From positions 1 through 64,000 of the forward strand of contig DAOULH010000038.1 of the NCBI GenBank assembly GCA_034420475.1: 64,000 bases of DNA. The letters are read 5' to 3'. The position numbers were made by a program, and so were the translations under genes. Below the pieces are notes generated by a model. It was not told the DNA's origin and did no database searches. It was given only the letters and a program-made list of their open reading frames with translations. The stretch's first letter is position 1. Every line of letters starts with the position of its first letter. Shown here piece by piece: positions 33,650 through 41,360 of the stretch. Source of the DNA: Bin87 sp034420475 (GTDB lineage Bacteria; Chloroflexota; Dehalococcoidia; Lucifugimonadales; UBA3495).

Positions 33650-34400
33650 TCCGTCACAACCTGCCGATGCTTGGGAGCATTATTCGATCTACCGTCGGGT
33701 AATCGACGCGATTTATGCGGTTCCGGCGCACTTTGCCAGCAGAACAGTCATCGAAGGCATCGCCGCGACCGACCTGCAAACGCTCAATACGGTGTTGGGG
33801 GCAACAATCGAAGAGCAGGTTGTGGCAACGTTAAACCGTATGCGCGCCGTTTGGGACCCCAACGAGGACTATCAGCGGTTCTTCTTCCAGCGTCAGGCCC
33901 AGGTGTTCCCTGATGTGCTGCTCAAATCTGATCGTAACGGTCAGGATATCGTCCTCGGGATAGAGCTCAAGGGTTGGTATCTGCTGTCTAAAGAACAGAT
34001 GCCAAACTTTCGGTTTCAGGTGACGGCAAGGGCGTGCTCGGACGCTGACTTGATAGTGGTGGTTCCCTGGGCTTTGAGCAACGTTCTATCGGGGGTTCCG
34101 GTAACGTACAAACCGTTCATTACTCAAGCGAAGTATGCCGCCGAATACCGAAATTACTGGTGGACGAACGTCCGGCAGACCAAAACCGACACTGGAATTA
34201 CAATACCGGAGGGGATCGACCCTTATCCAGCCAAGAGTGACCACGTTGCCGACCGTCTCATCAGCGATAGCGGCGGCAACTTTGGACGACTGGCGCGGAT
34301 AGGTATAATGGACGAGTACATTTCGGAACTGCTTGACCTCCCTCTCGCGGGAATTCCTGCAAGGGGTTGGATTGGCTTCCTGAAACAGTTCGAGCAATAG
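33636..34400 (+). CDS. Putative type II restriction endonuclease (PD-(D/E)XK)
   Basis: The 254-residue protein has a PD-(D/E)XK-like core: FFFQRQAQVFPDVLL supplies the Pro-Asp, and after a short loop IVLGIELKGWYLLSKE gives the E-x-K pair (ELK). The rest is mixed alpha/beta without a recognised family. It overlaps the methyltransferase gene by 14 bases and is read in the same direction, as in compact restriction-modification systems. The recognition site cannot be predicted. The next gene, selD, starts 11 bases after the stop and is unrelated in function. Confidence 0.7.
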   Translation: MSPPDPSQPADAWEHYSIYRRVIDAIYAVPAHFASRTVIEGIAATDLQTLNTVLGATIEEQVVATLNRMRAVWDPNEDYQRFFFQRQAQVFPDVLLKSDRNGQDIVLGIELKGWYLLSKEQMPNFRFQVTARACSDADLIVVVPWALSNVLSGVPVTYKPFITQAKYAAEYRNYWWTNVRQTKTDTGITIPEGIDPYPAKSDHVADRLISDSGGNFGRLARIGIMDEYISELLDLPLAGIPARGWIGFLKQFEQ

Positions 34401-34411
34401 GACCTTTCACT

Positions 34412-35467
34412 ATGACCCAACTGGAAACCCCACCCATCCGTCTCACCGAGCTGTCCCACTGCGCGGGTTGAGCGGCCAAGCTGAGCCTTGAGGACCTGGG
34501 CCAGGTCTTGAGTTATGTGCCCCTGCTCTCGCACCCCGACCTGCTCGTTGGGGCCGAGACGGGCGATGATGCCGCCGTCTACCGCATCAACGACGAGACG
34601 GCGCTCATCGTCACCGTGGACTTCTTCCCGCCCATCACCGACGACCCTTACGAGTTCGGCGCCATCGCCGCCGCCAACTCGCTGTCGGACGTGTACGCCA
34701 TGGGCGGCAAGCCGCTGATCGCGCTGAACGTGGTCGGCTTCCCGGCATCGCTGGACAAGGAGATCCTGGGCAAGACCCTGCAGGGCGGCTACGCCAAGGC
34801 CGCCGAGGCCGAGTGCCTCATCGTCGGCGGTCACACCGTGGACGATCCCGAGCCCAAGTACGGCCTGTCCGTAATCGGCGTGGTGGAGCCCGGCAAGCAG
34901 GTCAGCAACGCCGGCGCAAAGCCCGGCGACGTCCTGGTGCTCAGCAAACCCATCGGCACCGGCATCATCACCACTGCCGGCAAGCAGGGCGTGGTTGACC
35001 CCGACGTTATGGCCGAAGCCGTCGCAACCATGGCGGCGTTGAATCTGCCCGGCGCCGTGGCGATGCAGCGGGTGGGCGTCAACGCGGCCACGGACATCAC
35101 CGGGTTCGGCCTGATGGGACACCTGAAGAGCATGGTCAAGGGCAGCGGCGTCGCCGCCCAGGTGAACCTGTCCGCTATTCCCGTACTGCCCGGAACCCGG
35201 GAACTGCTGGACAACGGCGTCGCTCCCGGCGGCACTCACCGCAACCTCAGCAGCGTGGAAGACGCCGTGACCTGGGACGCCACGCTGACCGACAACGACC
35301 GTCTGCTCCTCTGCGACGCCCAGACCTCCGGCGGTCTGCTCATGTCGGTACCGGCAGCCCGCGCTGACGCCCTGGTGGCCGCCCTCCGCGAGGAGGGCGC
35401 ACCCTGCGCCGCCATCGTCGGACGCATCACCGACGGGCCGGCGGGGACTATTGCAGCCGCCAGGTAG
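34412..35467 (+). CDS. selD: Selenide, water dikinase, selenocysteine-containing
   Basis: SelD makes selenophosphate from selenide and ATP. The frame starts at ATG 34412 and is interrupted only by TGA at 34469-34471, read as selenocysteine at residue 20: LTELSHCAG-U-AAKL. This sits where Cys17 and Lys20 lie in E. coli SelD (here Sec20 and Lys23), so the UGA is the active-site residue. Downstream are the ATP-binding glycine loops and Asp ligands (GDDAAVY, VDFFPP, NSLSDVYAMGG, GHTVDDPEPKYGLSV). The total of 351 residues is the normal family length. A standard gene caller would wrongly begin at 34508. Confidence 0.93.
34469..34522 (+). promoter_or_regulatory. UGA selenocysteine codon with candidate SECIS hairpin
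   Basis: About 21 bases after the UGA, gacct-gggcc-aggtc (34493-34507) can form a stem with a 5-base loop, extended outward by weaker pairs. The position suits a bacterial SECIS element read by SelB. The loop lacks a classical GU, so the structure is tentative. Confidence 0.5.
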
Positions 35468-35506
35468 CAACTTTTCCTCTCTTACCACACTACGGAGCGC
35501 GTGATT

Positions 35507-35848
35507 ATGCCATCCAACTATCCCGATTGGCACGAAGTTGAGCAGATCATCCGACAGAAAGATTCGGAAATTGCAGCGGGCAAAGCCAAAATTGAAGCTC
35601 AGGCCCAGCTGATCTCCGATCAGGAAACGGTGATGGCGGCCCAGAAAGCGCTGATTGAAAAGATGATCGAGCAGACCGCGTATCACGGGCAGCGCATCAA
35701 AGAGTTTGAGGAACGTATGGGGCAACAGGAGGCGCGGGCCGACCAGTTGGAGCAGCGGGCGGAAGAACTGTCGCGGCAAGTCAAGTGGATCCGGCGGCGC
35801 ATCTTCATCTTGACTGACCCTGAGATTCCGAACGATTCTATCTGCTGA
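35507..35848 (+). CDS. Hypothetical coiled-coil protein
   Basis: A 113-residue, highly charged protein that is almost all predicted coiled coil: IRQKDSEIAAGKAKIEAQAQ onward to QLEQRAEELSRQ, with heptad spacing of Leu/Ile/Ala. A short hydrophobic WIRRRIFIL patch near the end could touch a membrane. A ribosome site GGAG (35494-35497) favours the ATG at 35507 over the GTG at 35501. It lies between selD and the sulfite-oxidase-like gene; function unknown. Confidence 0.65.
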   Translation: MPSNYPDWHEVEQIIRQKDSEIAAGKAKIEAQAQLISDQETVMAAQKALIEKMIEQTAYHGQRIKEFEERMGQQEARADQLEQRAEELSRQVKWIRRRIFILTDPEIPNDSIC

Positions 35849-35914
35849 CCCGGACCTGACGGCATCGACCGCAATGGGCTATTCAAATGGAGCCATCCAG
35901 AACGGAGCCATCCA

Positions 35915-36571
35915 ATGACCACATCCAACCAGCAACAGGCAGCGGGCACGCAGCCGGAATTCGGCCTGAAGCGCCCCGACCAGATCAAGATCGCGCCTCC
36001 CGGCGGCGAAAAGGTCCCTCCGGGACAGTTCGTCGCCAAGACCTTCCCCGTGCTCACCTACGGCGACACGCCGCAGATCGACCTCTCCACCTGGACCATC
36101 CGCGTGTGGGGCCTCGTTGAACGGGAAATCACGCTGGACTGGCCCCAGTTCTGCGCCCTGCCCCAGGTGGTCATGGACGCCGACTTCCATTGTGTCACCC
36201 AGTGGTCCGCGCTGGACCAGACCTGGGAGGGCGTGCTGGTGTCGGATCTGCTGGAAGCGGCGGGCGTATCGCCGGATGCCAAGCACATCATGGCCCACTG
36301 TTTCGGCGACTACACCACCAACGTGCCGCTGGACCTGGCCCTGTCCGAAGGCCTGCTGGCGCACCGGCAGAACGGCGCCGAGTTGGGCAGGGACCACGGC
36401 TGGCCCCTGCGTCTGATCATCCCCAGCCGCTACGGGTGGAAGTCGGCCAAGTGGGTCAACGGCATCGAGCTTATGGCCGAGGACGCGCCCGGTTTCTGGG
36501 AGCAGCGCGGCTACAACAACAACGCCGACCCCTGGCAGGAAGAGCGGTTCTGGCCCGAGCTGACGCGCTGA
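35915..36571 (+). CDS. Molybdopterin-dependent oxidoreductase, sulfite-oxidase-like
   Basis: The 218-residue protein matches the catalytic domain of the sulfite oxidase/YedY family: TWTIRVWGLVEREITLDW, the molybdenum-ligand cysteine in DADFHCVTQWS, and PLRLIIPSRYGWKSAKWV for pterin contacts. No signal peptide or haem domain is visible, so it is probably cytoplasmic; the true substrate is unknown. It is a stand-alone single-domain form common in actinobacteria and Chloroflexota. Confidence 0.88.
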   Translation: MTTSNQQQAAGTQPEFGLKRPDQIKIAPPGGEKVPPGQFVAKTFPVLTYGDTPQIDLSTWTIRVWGLVEREITLDWPQFCALPQVVMDADFHCVTQWSALDQTWEGVLVSDLLEAAGVSPDAKHIMAHCFGDYTTNVPLDLALSEGLLAHRQNGAELGRDHGWPLRLIIPSRYGWKSAKWVNGIELMAEDAPGFWEQRGYNNNADPWQEERFWPELTR

Positions 36572-36598
36572 TCTCGTCGCTGCTGACCGAACAAAAAA

Positions 36599-36625
36599 GA
36601 GGGGCGGGTTCAACACCCGCCCCTC
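36599..36625 (-). terminator. Intrinsic terminator for the small Cys-rich genes
   Basis: gaggggcgggt and acccgcccctc form a perfect 11-bp stem with a 5-base loop. Read on the minus strand the stem is followed by a T-run (complement of aaaaaa at 36593-36598), so it stops transcripts coming from 36647-36966. Confidence 0.85.
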
Positions 36626-36646
36626 GTCTGTGGGTTGATGTGGCGG

Positions 36647-36844
36647 CTACGCGGCCTTGAGCAGATCCTGGCGCGGAGCGGGCGCAGCGGCCGGCTTTCT
36701 CTGGTCCAACTCGACGCCGGCGACGGGCGCGTCCAAGTCGCGCTGCAACCCGCACTGGAGGCAGCTGACGAACATGCCGTATACGTCGCGCCGCAGTTCC
36801 AGGTCGCCGCGGCATTTCGGGCAAGCGTTGAACTTCAGTTTCAT
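36647..36844 (-). CDS. Small zinc-ribbon-like protein
   Basis: The 65-residue protein has two CxxC knuckles, ACPKCRGD and VSCLQCGLQ, spaced by 17 residues around an arginine-rich hairpin: a zinc ribbon. The tail is Ala/Pro-rich. A good ribosome site (GGGAGG) precedes the ATG at 36844. It follows a 39-residue gene and is ended by a clear terminator, so the two form a short transcript from the promoter at 37147-37175, divergent from hspR. A role in stress or nucleic-acid binding is possible but unproven. Confidence 0.75.
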   Translation of the reverse strand: MKLKFNACPKCRGDLELRRDVYGMFVSCLQCGLQRDLDAPVAGVELDQRKPAAAPAPRQDLLKAA

Positions 36845-36846
36845 GG

Positions 36847-36966
36847 TTACCTCCCTCTGAATATGGCGGCGAAGATACGCCGCAGGAAACCGGGACGGCG
36901 GCGGGTATGGTGCTGATACCCGCAGGTGTAGCGGTTGCAGCGGTGGAACTGTTCAGTACGCAACAT
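36847..36966 (-). CDS. Small basic Cys/His-containing protein (39 residues)
   Basis: MLRTEQFHRCNRYTCGYQHH begins a 39-residue, strongly basic peptide with a C-x4-C and nearby His residues, ending in FLRRIFAAIFRGR. An excellent ribosome site (GGGAGGAG, 8 bases before ATG 36966) marks the start inside a longer open frame that begins at 37170. The N-terminal part of that longer frame overlaps the promoter and is probably untranslated leader. It is co-transcribed with the zinc-ribbon gene 2 bases downstream. Confidence 0.6.
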   Translation of the reverse strand: MLRTEQFHRCNRYTCGYQHHTRRRPGFLRRIFAAIFRGR

Positions 36967-37146
36967 GGTGAACTCCTCCCGGTTTGGATTGTGAAGGACT
37001 TCGCTATTCGATTGCTTCGTACCCGCTGGGAACCCCCCATCCATTCGATATACGCGGGGAACCATTGCCTGGATGTCAGTTTTCCTGGAGTGACCTTTTG
37101 GACGCAATTTCCGGCGCCGCTTGCCGGGTGCCTTGCCGTCGATTCG

Positions 37147-37175
37147 ATGATAGACTTTGATATAAGCCATGTCAA
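37147..37175 (-). promoter_or_regulatory. Strong sigma-70 promoter for the small Cys-rich genes
   Basis: On the minus strand: TTGACA (37175-37170), 17 bases, TATCAT (37152-37147). The match is close to consensus. It lies within the operator-like inverted repeat 37157-37188. Confidence 0.75.
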
Positions 37176-37188
37176 GGGGTTATATCAA
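37157..37188. promoter_or_regulatory. Inverted repeat between divergent promoters, candidate HspR-type operator
   Basis: ttgatataa (37157-37165) and ttatatcaa (37180-37188) are exact reverse complements with a 14-base spacer. The repeat covers the -35 box of the minus promoter and lies just upstream of the hspR promoter. It differs from the published HAIR consensus (CTTGAGT-N7-ACTCAAG). Confidence 0.55.
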
Positions 37189-37203
37189 CCTCGTAGCATG
37201 TGA

Positions 37204-37209
37204 TATAAT
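37204..37209 (+). promoter_or_regulatory. -10 box of the hspR-grpE-dnaK promoter
   Basis: A perfect TATAAT flanked by gtga and tcac (37200-37213 dyad), 23 bases before the hspR start. No good -35 at normal spacing is visible, consistent with regulator dependence. Confidence 0.55.
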
Positions 37210-37231
37210 TCACGCACGGAGCGTTACCCAG

Positions 37232-37765
37232 ATGCAACAACGTTGGACCAACCGCCACCAGACCCGCCGCACCCGCCTGGAGCCGTATCCCGCTCCCAGC
37301 GTCGCCGCGCCGGCGGGCTGGCCCGAGGGGCTGGCCCCGGCAACGACGCGCGGACCGGGGGGTTCCACCGCGCCGGACGCCCCCGGCCCGGAGGGGAACG
37401 CCGCCGGCCCGAACATGGAGCTGGAAGGGGTTTACATCATCTCCGTGGCGGCGCGCCTGCTGGAGATGCACCCCCAGACCCTGCGCAAGTACGAGCGGCT
37501 GGGCCTCATCCAGCCCGTGCGGACCGTTGGGATGTTGAGGCTGTACTCCCAGGACGACCTGCGCAAGGTGATGCTCATCCGCCACCTGATGGACAACCTG
37601 GGGCTCAACCTGGCCGGGGTCGAATTCGCGCTCAAGCTGGTCAACAACCTGAGCGTATTTTCCCGCCGGCTGGCCCGCGCCACCGACGACGCCGAGGTGG
37701 TGGAAAACATCCGCGAAGAGATCGCCCTGTTGTGCAGCAGCCTCAGCCTGCCGGCGCCGGAATGA
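37232..37765 (+). CDS. hspR: HspR-like MerR-family heat-shock regulator
   Basis: The 177-residue protein carries a MerR winged helix from about residue 65: YIISVAARLLEMHPQTLRKYERLGLIQPVRT, the HspR signature, followed by a short effector-less C-terminal helix set. HspR represses the dnaK operon and uses DnaK as co-repressor. The N-terminal 60 residues are low-complexity and unusual; a shorter start at the MELEGVYIIS Met is possible, but the ribosome site GGAG at 37218-37221 and the -10 at 37204 support 37232. grpE follows after 60 bases and then dnaK. Confidence 0.85.
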   Translation: MQQRWTNRHQTRRTRLEPYPAPSVAAPAGWPEGLAPATTRGPGGSTAPDAPGPEGNAAGPNMELEGVYIISVAARLLEMHPQTLRKYERLGLIQPVRTVGMLRLYSQDDLRKVMLIRHLMDNLGLNLAGVEFALKLVNNLSVFSRRLARATDDAEVVENIREEIALLCSSLSLPAPE

Positions 37766-37825
37766 CCTCAAGAGAAATGACCTCAAATCGAAGCGCTGCG
37801 GCAATCGCAGCTCAGGACAATGTAA

Positions 37826-38452
37826 ATGGCAATTGATGAAACACAACCATCCGATGCAGCGCAGCCCGATGATCTCGAATCGGGTACCCTCGCGTCGGAT
37901 TTCTACGCCCCCGGGTCGTCATCATCCCCGGAAGGCTCGGCCGACGAACCTCCCCTGACGCCGGAACAGGAGGCGGCAATGCTTCGCATGGCGCTGGCCG
38001 AGGCCAACGAGGAGATCGCCCGGCAGGCCGACGCCGTCCAGCGCGGCCACGCCGACCTGGCCAACGCCCGCCGACGCTACGACGAGGAGAGGCTCAACTT
38101 TCAGCGGCAGGCCAACAGCCGCCTGCTGGTCGGCCTGCTCCCCATCGTGGACGAACTGGACCTGGCGGTGAACCACCTGGAAAGCGGCGACACCGCGTCA
38201 ACGGACAACGCATCGGATTCCTGGACTGAAGGAGTACGATTAATCCAGCGCAAGCTGGCCGCCTTCCTGGAATCCCAGGGGGTGGCCCGCATCGAGTGTC
38301 TGGGCGAGCCCTTCAATCCCGAGTTGCACGAGGCAGTGGGCATGGCGCAGGTCGGCGACGCCGAGTCCGGCAGTATCGTCGAGGTGCTGCGACAGGGCTA
38401 CCGTCTGCACGACCGGGTCGTGCAGGTGGCCCAGGTGGTGGTAAATCAATAG
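37826..38452 (+). CDS. grpE: GrpE nucleotide exchange factor
   Basis: The 208-residue protein has a disordered acidic N-terminus (about 1-45), a long coiled coil (LAEANEEIARQADAVQRG, then RRRYDEERLNFQRQA), and the C-terminal beta domain with FNPELHEAVGMAQV and GYRLHDRVVQVAQVVV. GrpE drives ADP release from DnaK. It sits between hspR and dnaK. The stop codon is the start of a 20-base stem-loop. Confidence 0.92.
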   Translation: MAIDETQPSDAAQPDDLESGTLASDFYAPGSSSSPEGSADEPPLTPEQEAAMLRMALAEANEEIARQADAVQRGHADLANARRRYDEERLNFQRQANSRLLVGLLPIVDELDLAVNHLESGDTASTDNASDSWTEGVRLIQRKLAAFLESQGVARIECLGEPFNPELHEAVGMAQVGDAESGSIVEVLRQGYRLHDRVVQVAQVVVNQ

Positions 38453-38471
38453 GGTGAATAATCATTCACCC
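38452..38471. promoter_or_regulatory. Stem-loop between grpE and dnaK
   Basis: gggtgaat-aatc-attcaccc is a perfect 8-bp dyad directly after grpE. It may be an RNA processing or attenuation hairpin, or an operator: its gtgaat/attcac arms resemble the gtga...tcac dyad around the hspR -10 box. Confidence 0.5.
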
Positions 38472-38547
38472 CGGCGCGTGAAGCTGGGTTCCGGCTTCCG
38501 CCAAAATTACGAGTGTGTTGACAAAACTGGTTTGAGGAGACACGACA

Positions 38548-40440
38548 ATGGCAAGGATTCTAGGCATCGACCTCGGCACGACCAATTCGGTGGCTGCGGT
38601 GATCGAAGCCGGTGAGGCTGACGTGGTTGAGAGCGCCGAGGGGAGCCGCATCACGCCCTCCGTGGTGGCGGTCAACGCCCGCAGCGGCGAGCGGTACGTG
38701 GGGCAAACGGCCAAGCGACAGGCCGTTACCAACCCGGACAACACCATCTTCTCCGTGAAGCGTCTCATGGGCCGGCGTTTCAGCGACCCTGAAGTTCAGG
38801 ACGCCGCCAGGCGCCTGCCCTACAAGATCGCCTCCGGCGACAACGGCGACGCCCACGTGGAGATGGCCGGGCAGAACTACGCGCCTCCCCAGATCTCCAG
38901 CATGATCCTGCAAAAAATCCGCCAGGACGCTGAGGCCAAGCTGGGCGAGCGCATCACCGAGGCCGTCATCACCGTGCCGGCCTACTTCAACGACTCCCAG
39001 CGCCAGGCCACCGTGGACGCCGGCAAGGTCGCCGGCCTGGACGTGAAGCGCATCATCAACGAGCCCACCGCCGCCGCGCTGGCCTACGGCATCGACCGTC
39101 AGCAGACCGACTCCAAGATCGCCGTGTTCGACCTGGGCGGCGGCACCTTCGACATCACCATCCTCGACCTGGGCGCCGGCGTGTTCGAGGTGTTGTCCAC
39201 CAACGGGGACACCTACCTGGGCGGCGACGACTTCGACGAAGCGATCCTGAACTGGCTGGTCACCGAGTTCCGCGCGGAAACCGGGATCGACCTGTCCCAG
39301 GACCGCATGGCCCTCCAGCGGCTGCGCGACGCCGCCGAGCGCGCCAAGATCGAGTTGTCCAGCACGCTGGAAACGGAGATCAACCTGCCGTTCATCACCG
39401 CCGACGCCAGCGGCCCGCAGCACCTGGTGAAGCCCCTCAGCCGTTCCCGCCTGGAGCAGCTGGTGAGCGACCTCATTGACCGTACCGCCGGCCCCTGCCG
39501 GCAGGCAATCTCGGACGCCGGCGTCAGCGCGGGCAGCATCAACGACGTCATCCTCGTGGGCGGCATGACCCGTATGCCGGCCGTGCAGGCCAAGGTCCAG
39601 CAGATTTTCGGCAAGGAGCCGTCCCGCTCCGTCAACCCGGACGAGGCGGTGGCCCTGGGCGCGGCCATCCAGGCCGGCGTGCTCGGCGGCGACGTGGGCG
39701 ATATCGTCCTGCTGGACGTCACCCCGCTGACCCTGGGCATCGAAACCCTGGGCAACGTGACCACCGCGCTGATCCCGCGCAACACCACTATCCCGACCAA
39801 GAAGACCGAGACCTTCACCACGGCGGCCGACGGTCAGGGCAGCGTGGATATCCACGTGCTGCAGGGCGAACGGCCCATGTCGGCCGACAACAAGACCATC
39901 GGCCGTTTCATGCTGGACGGCATCCTGCCGGCCCCGCGCGGCGTGCCGCAGATCGACGTCACCTTCGACATCGACTCCAACGGCATCCTGAGCGTGTCCG
40001 CCCAGGACAAGGGCACCGGCAAGGAACAGCGCATCGTCATCCAGACCAGCAGCGGTCTGTCCGACGAGGACATCCAGCGCATGATGGCCGAGGCCGAGGC
40101 CAACGAGGAAAGCGACCGGCAGCGGCGGGCTGAAATCGAGACTCGGAACCAGGCCGACAGCCTGGCCTATTCGGCGGAACGCCTGCTCACCGAAAACGCC
40201 GAGACGCTGCCCGCCGACCTCAAGGCCGAGGCCGAGGGCAAGTTGGAGGCGCTCCGTTCCGCCATCGCGGCCAACAACGTGGCCCAGATGCAGACGGCGA
40301 TGAACGAGCTGAACGAAGCCCTGCAGCGGGTGGGCCAGGCCGTGTACTCCCAGCCGGGGTCCGGCGGGCCGGGCGCCGCCTCCGGTGGCGCGGACACCGG
40401 TCCCGACGATACGGTGGAGGGCGAATTCCGCGAGGTCTAA
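38548..40440 (+). CDS. dnaK: Molecular chaperone DnaK (Hsp70)
   Basis: The 630-residue Hsp70 starts with ILGIDLGTTNSVAAVIEAGE and contains all ATPase signatures (AVFDLGGGTFDITILDLG, VILVGGMTRMPAVQ), the hydrophobic linker region LLDVTPLTLGIET, and the substrate-binding and lid domains. The C-terminal tail is Gly/Ala/Ser-rich and ends VEGEFREV, an EEVD-like acidic end typical of bacterial DnaK. The start has a GGAG ribosome site. No dnaJ follows in this window, which is unusual for this operon type. Confidence 0.97.
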   Translation: MARILGIDLGTTNSVAAVIEAGEADVVESAEGSRITPSVVAVNARSGERYVGQTAKRQAVTNPDNTIFSVKRLMGRRFSDPEVQDAARRLPYKIASGDNGDAHVEMAGQNYAPPQISSMILQKIRQDAEAKLGERITEAVITVPAYFNDSQRQATVDAGKVAGLDVKRIINEPTAAALAYGIDRQQTDSKIAVFDLGGGTFDITILDLGAGVFEVLSTNGDTYLGGDDFDEAILNWLVTEFRAETGIDLSQDRMALQRLRDAAERAKIELSSTLETEINLPFITADASGPQHLVKPLSRSRLEQLVSDLIDRTAGPCRQAISDAGVSAGSINDVILVGGMTRMPAVQAKVQQIFGKEPSRSVNPDEAVALGAAIQAGVLGGDVGDIVLLDVTPLTLGIETLGNVTTALIPRNTTIPTKKTETFTTAADGQGSVDIHVLQGERPMSADNKTIGRFMLDGILPAPRGVPQIDVTFDIDSNGILSVSAQDKGTGKEQRIVIQTSSGLSDEDIQRMMAEAEANEESDRQRRAEIETRNQADSLAYSAERLLTENAETLPADLKAEAEGKLEALRSAIAANNVAQMQTAMNELNEALQRVGQAVYSQPGSGGPGAASGGADTGPDDTVEGEFREV

Positions 40441-40472
40441 AGGCGGCGACGACGCGCCGGCGGGGAGGGACG

Positions 40473-40503
40473 TTGCGCCCCCGCATCAAGTGCGGGGGCG
40501 CAA
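40473..40503. terminator. Perfect 13-bp stem-loop after dnaK
   Basis: ttgcgcccccgca and tgcgggggcgcaa pair exactly around tcaag. It lies 32 bases after the dnaK stop. There is no T-run, so it may act as a Rho-independent-like pause or an mRNA 3' end stabiliser rather than a full terminator. Confidence 0.5.
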
Positions 40504-40600
40504 TGACAACCTAATGACCCTGGGCCGAAACCCCGAGGGCTTGCCAAACCGTAAATCCCTTGTAAACTAGGCCAACGTCATATTCGAGCGCCCCCGAAAG

Positions 40601-40609
40601 TGCTATAAT
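40601..40609 (+). promoter_or_regulatory. Extended -10 promoter
   Basis: tgcTATAAT is an extended -10 element 58 bases upstream of the next gene start (40668). The -35 region is poor, which is usual for extended -10 promoters. Confidence 0.5.
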
Positions 40610-40667
40610 GGCGTTGAGCTCAGCATCCGCCGCGGGTGCCGCCCCGCCGGACATTGGGAGAAGTGCA

Positions 40668-41000
40668 ATGAGCGCATCACAAAGAGACCACACCGAAGTC
40701 ACAGATCTGGATAATGAAAATCCGGTCGTGAGCGCCGCGCCCATAGGCGTGGACCAGCAGGCAGGCCCTCAGGTAGAGGAATATGAAACCGAGGCGCTGA
40801 CCCCGCTTCAGTCGCACTATTTGGAAACCTTGCGACAACTGATCGTGGTGAAGAACGAATACCAGACGGCGCCCGAATACGAGGGCTGGATGATGGACGC
40901 CATCAAGCGCTCCATCTACTCCGCGCTGCGAGATTGCATGGAAGCCAACATCGGCGACGCGGCCAAGGAGCTCCTGAACCAGGAACATCAGGTCAACTAA
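40668..41000 (+). CDS. Hypothetical conserved-looking small protein
   Basis: The 110-residue acidic protein has a disordered first half and a helical second half (LQSHYLETLRQLIVVKNEY and MDAIKRSIYSALRDCMEAN). A GGGAG ribosome site (40656-40660) decides the ATG at 40668. It has its own extended -10 promoter and its own terminator, so it is a free-standing transcription unit. I do not recognise the family. Confidence 0.7.
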   Translation: MSASQRDHTEVTDLDNENPVVSAAPIGVDQQAGPQVEEYETEALTPLQSHYLETLRQLIVVKNEYQTAPEYEGWMMDAIKRSIYSALRDCMEANIGDAAKELLNQEHQVN

Positions 41001-41021
41001 CCACTGAGCTCGGAAGAAAGA

Positions 41022-41054
41022 CGGGCCGGGAGCATCGCTTCCGGCCCGCTTTTT
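41022..41054 (+). terminator. Intrinsic terminator
   Basis: cgggccgg (41022-41029) pairs with ccggcccg (41041-41048), extended by inner pairs, and is followed by cttttt. It ends the 40668-41000 transcript. Confidence 0.88.
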
Positions 41055-41174
41055 GTTGCCGTACATGCAAGCCGGCACATCCCCGAATCGGTCGGGCCGA
41101 TGACGTGACCGAGTGCACTATTCAGGCAGCAGCGGCTTTCCGGACGCCTCAAGCGTTCAGAATCGAGGAGGTTG

Positions 41175-41274
41175 TCATTGCGAGGCGCTTGCGCCGTCGC
41201 AATCTCGCCGCCGCGACGTCTGCCCCAAAGGCCTCCCCTGCGCCAACGAGATTGCCACGCTGCGCTCGCAATGA
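41175..41274. repeat. MITE-like palindromic element ('tcattgcgag' family)
   Basis: Starts tcattgcgaggcgcttgcgc and ends with cgctgcgctcgcaatga. It shares the inner acgtctgccccaaagg with the element at 31201-31306 and lies just upstream of the tRNA cluster. Confidence 0.85.
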
Positions 41275-41360
41275 CGACTCAGGTGAAACTGGGTACGCGT
41301 GAGAATGCCGGGACGTTTGACAGACGTTTCCGCCGATATGCTATACTTTCGTATGCGCTA

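Noticed and set aside
34508..35467. A shorter SelD starting after the TGA
   Set aside because: It would lack the active-site Sec/Cys and Lys; the upstream in-frame sequence from 34412 matches the family, so the longer selenoprotein is right.
37169..37231. Longer N-terminus for HspR starting at 37169
   Set aside because: It would begin upstream of the -10 box, so the mRNA would not contain it.
38518..38523. TTGACA just upstream of dnaK as a separate promoter
   Set aside because: A -10 box at proper spacing would fall on the ribosome site and start codon, and no match is present.
38560..39855. A long minus-strand frame opposite dnaK
   Set aside because: Composition-driven antisense of a highly conserved gene, with no domain of its own.
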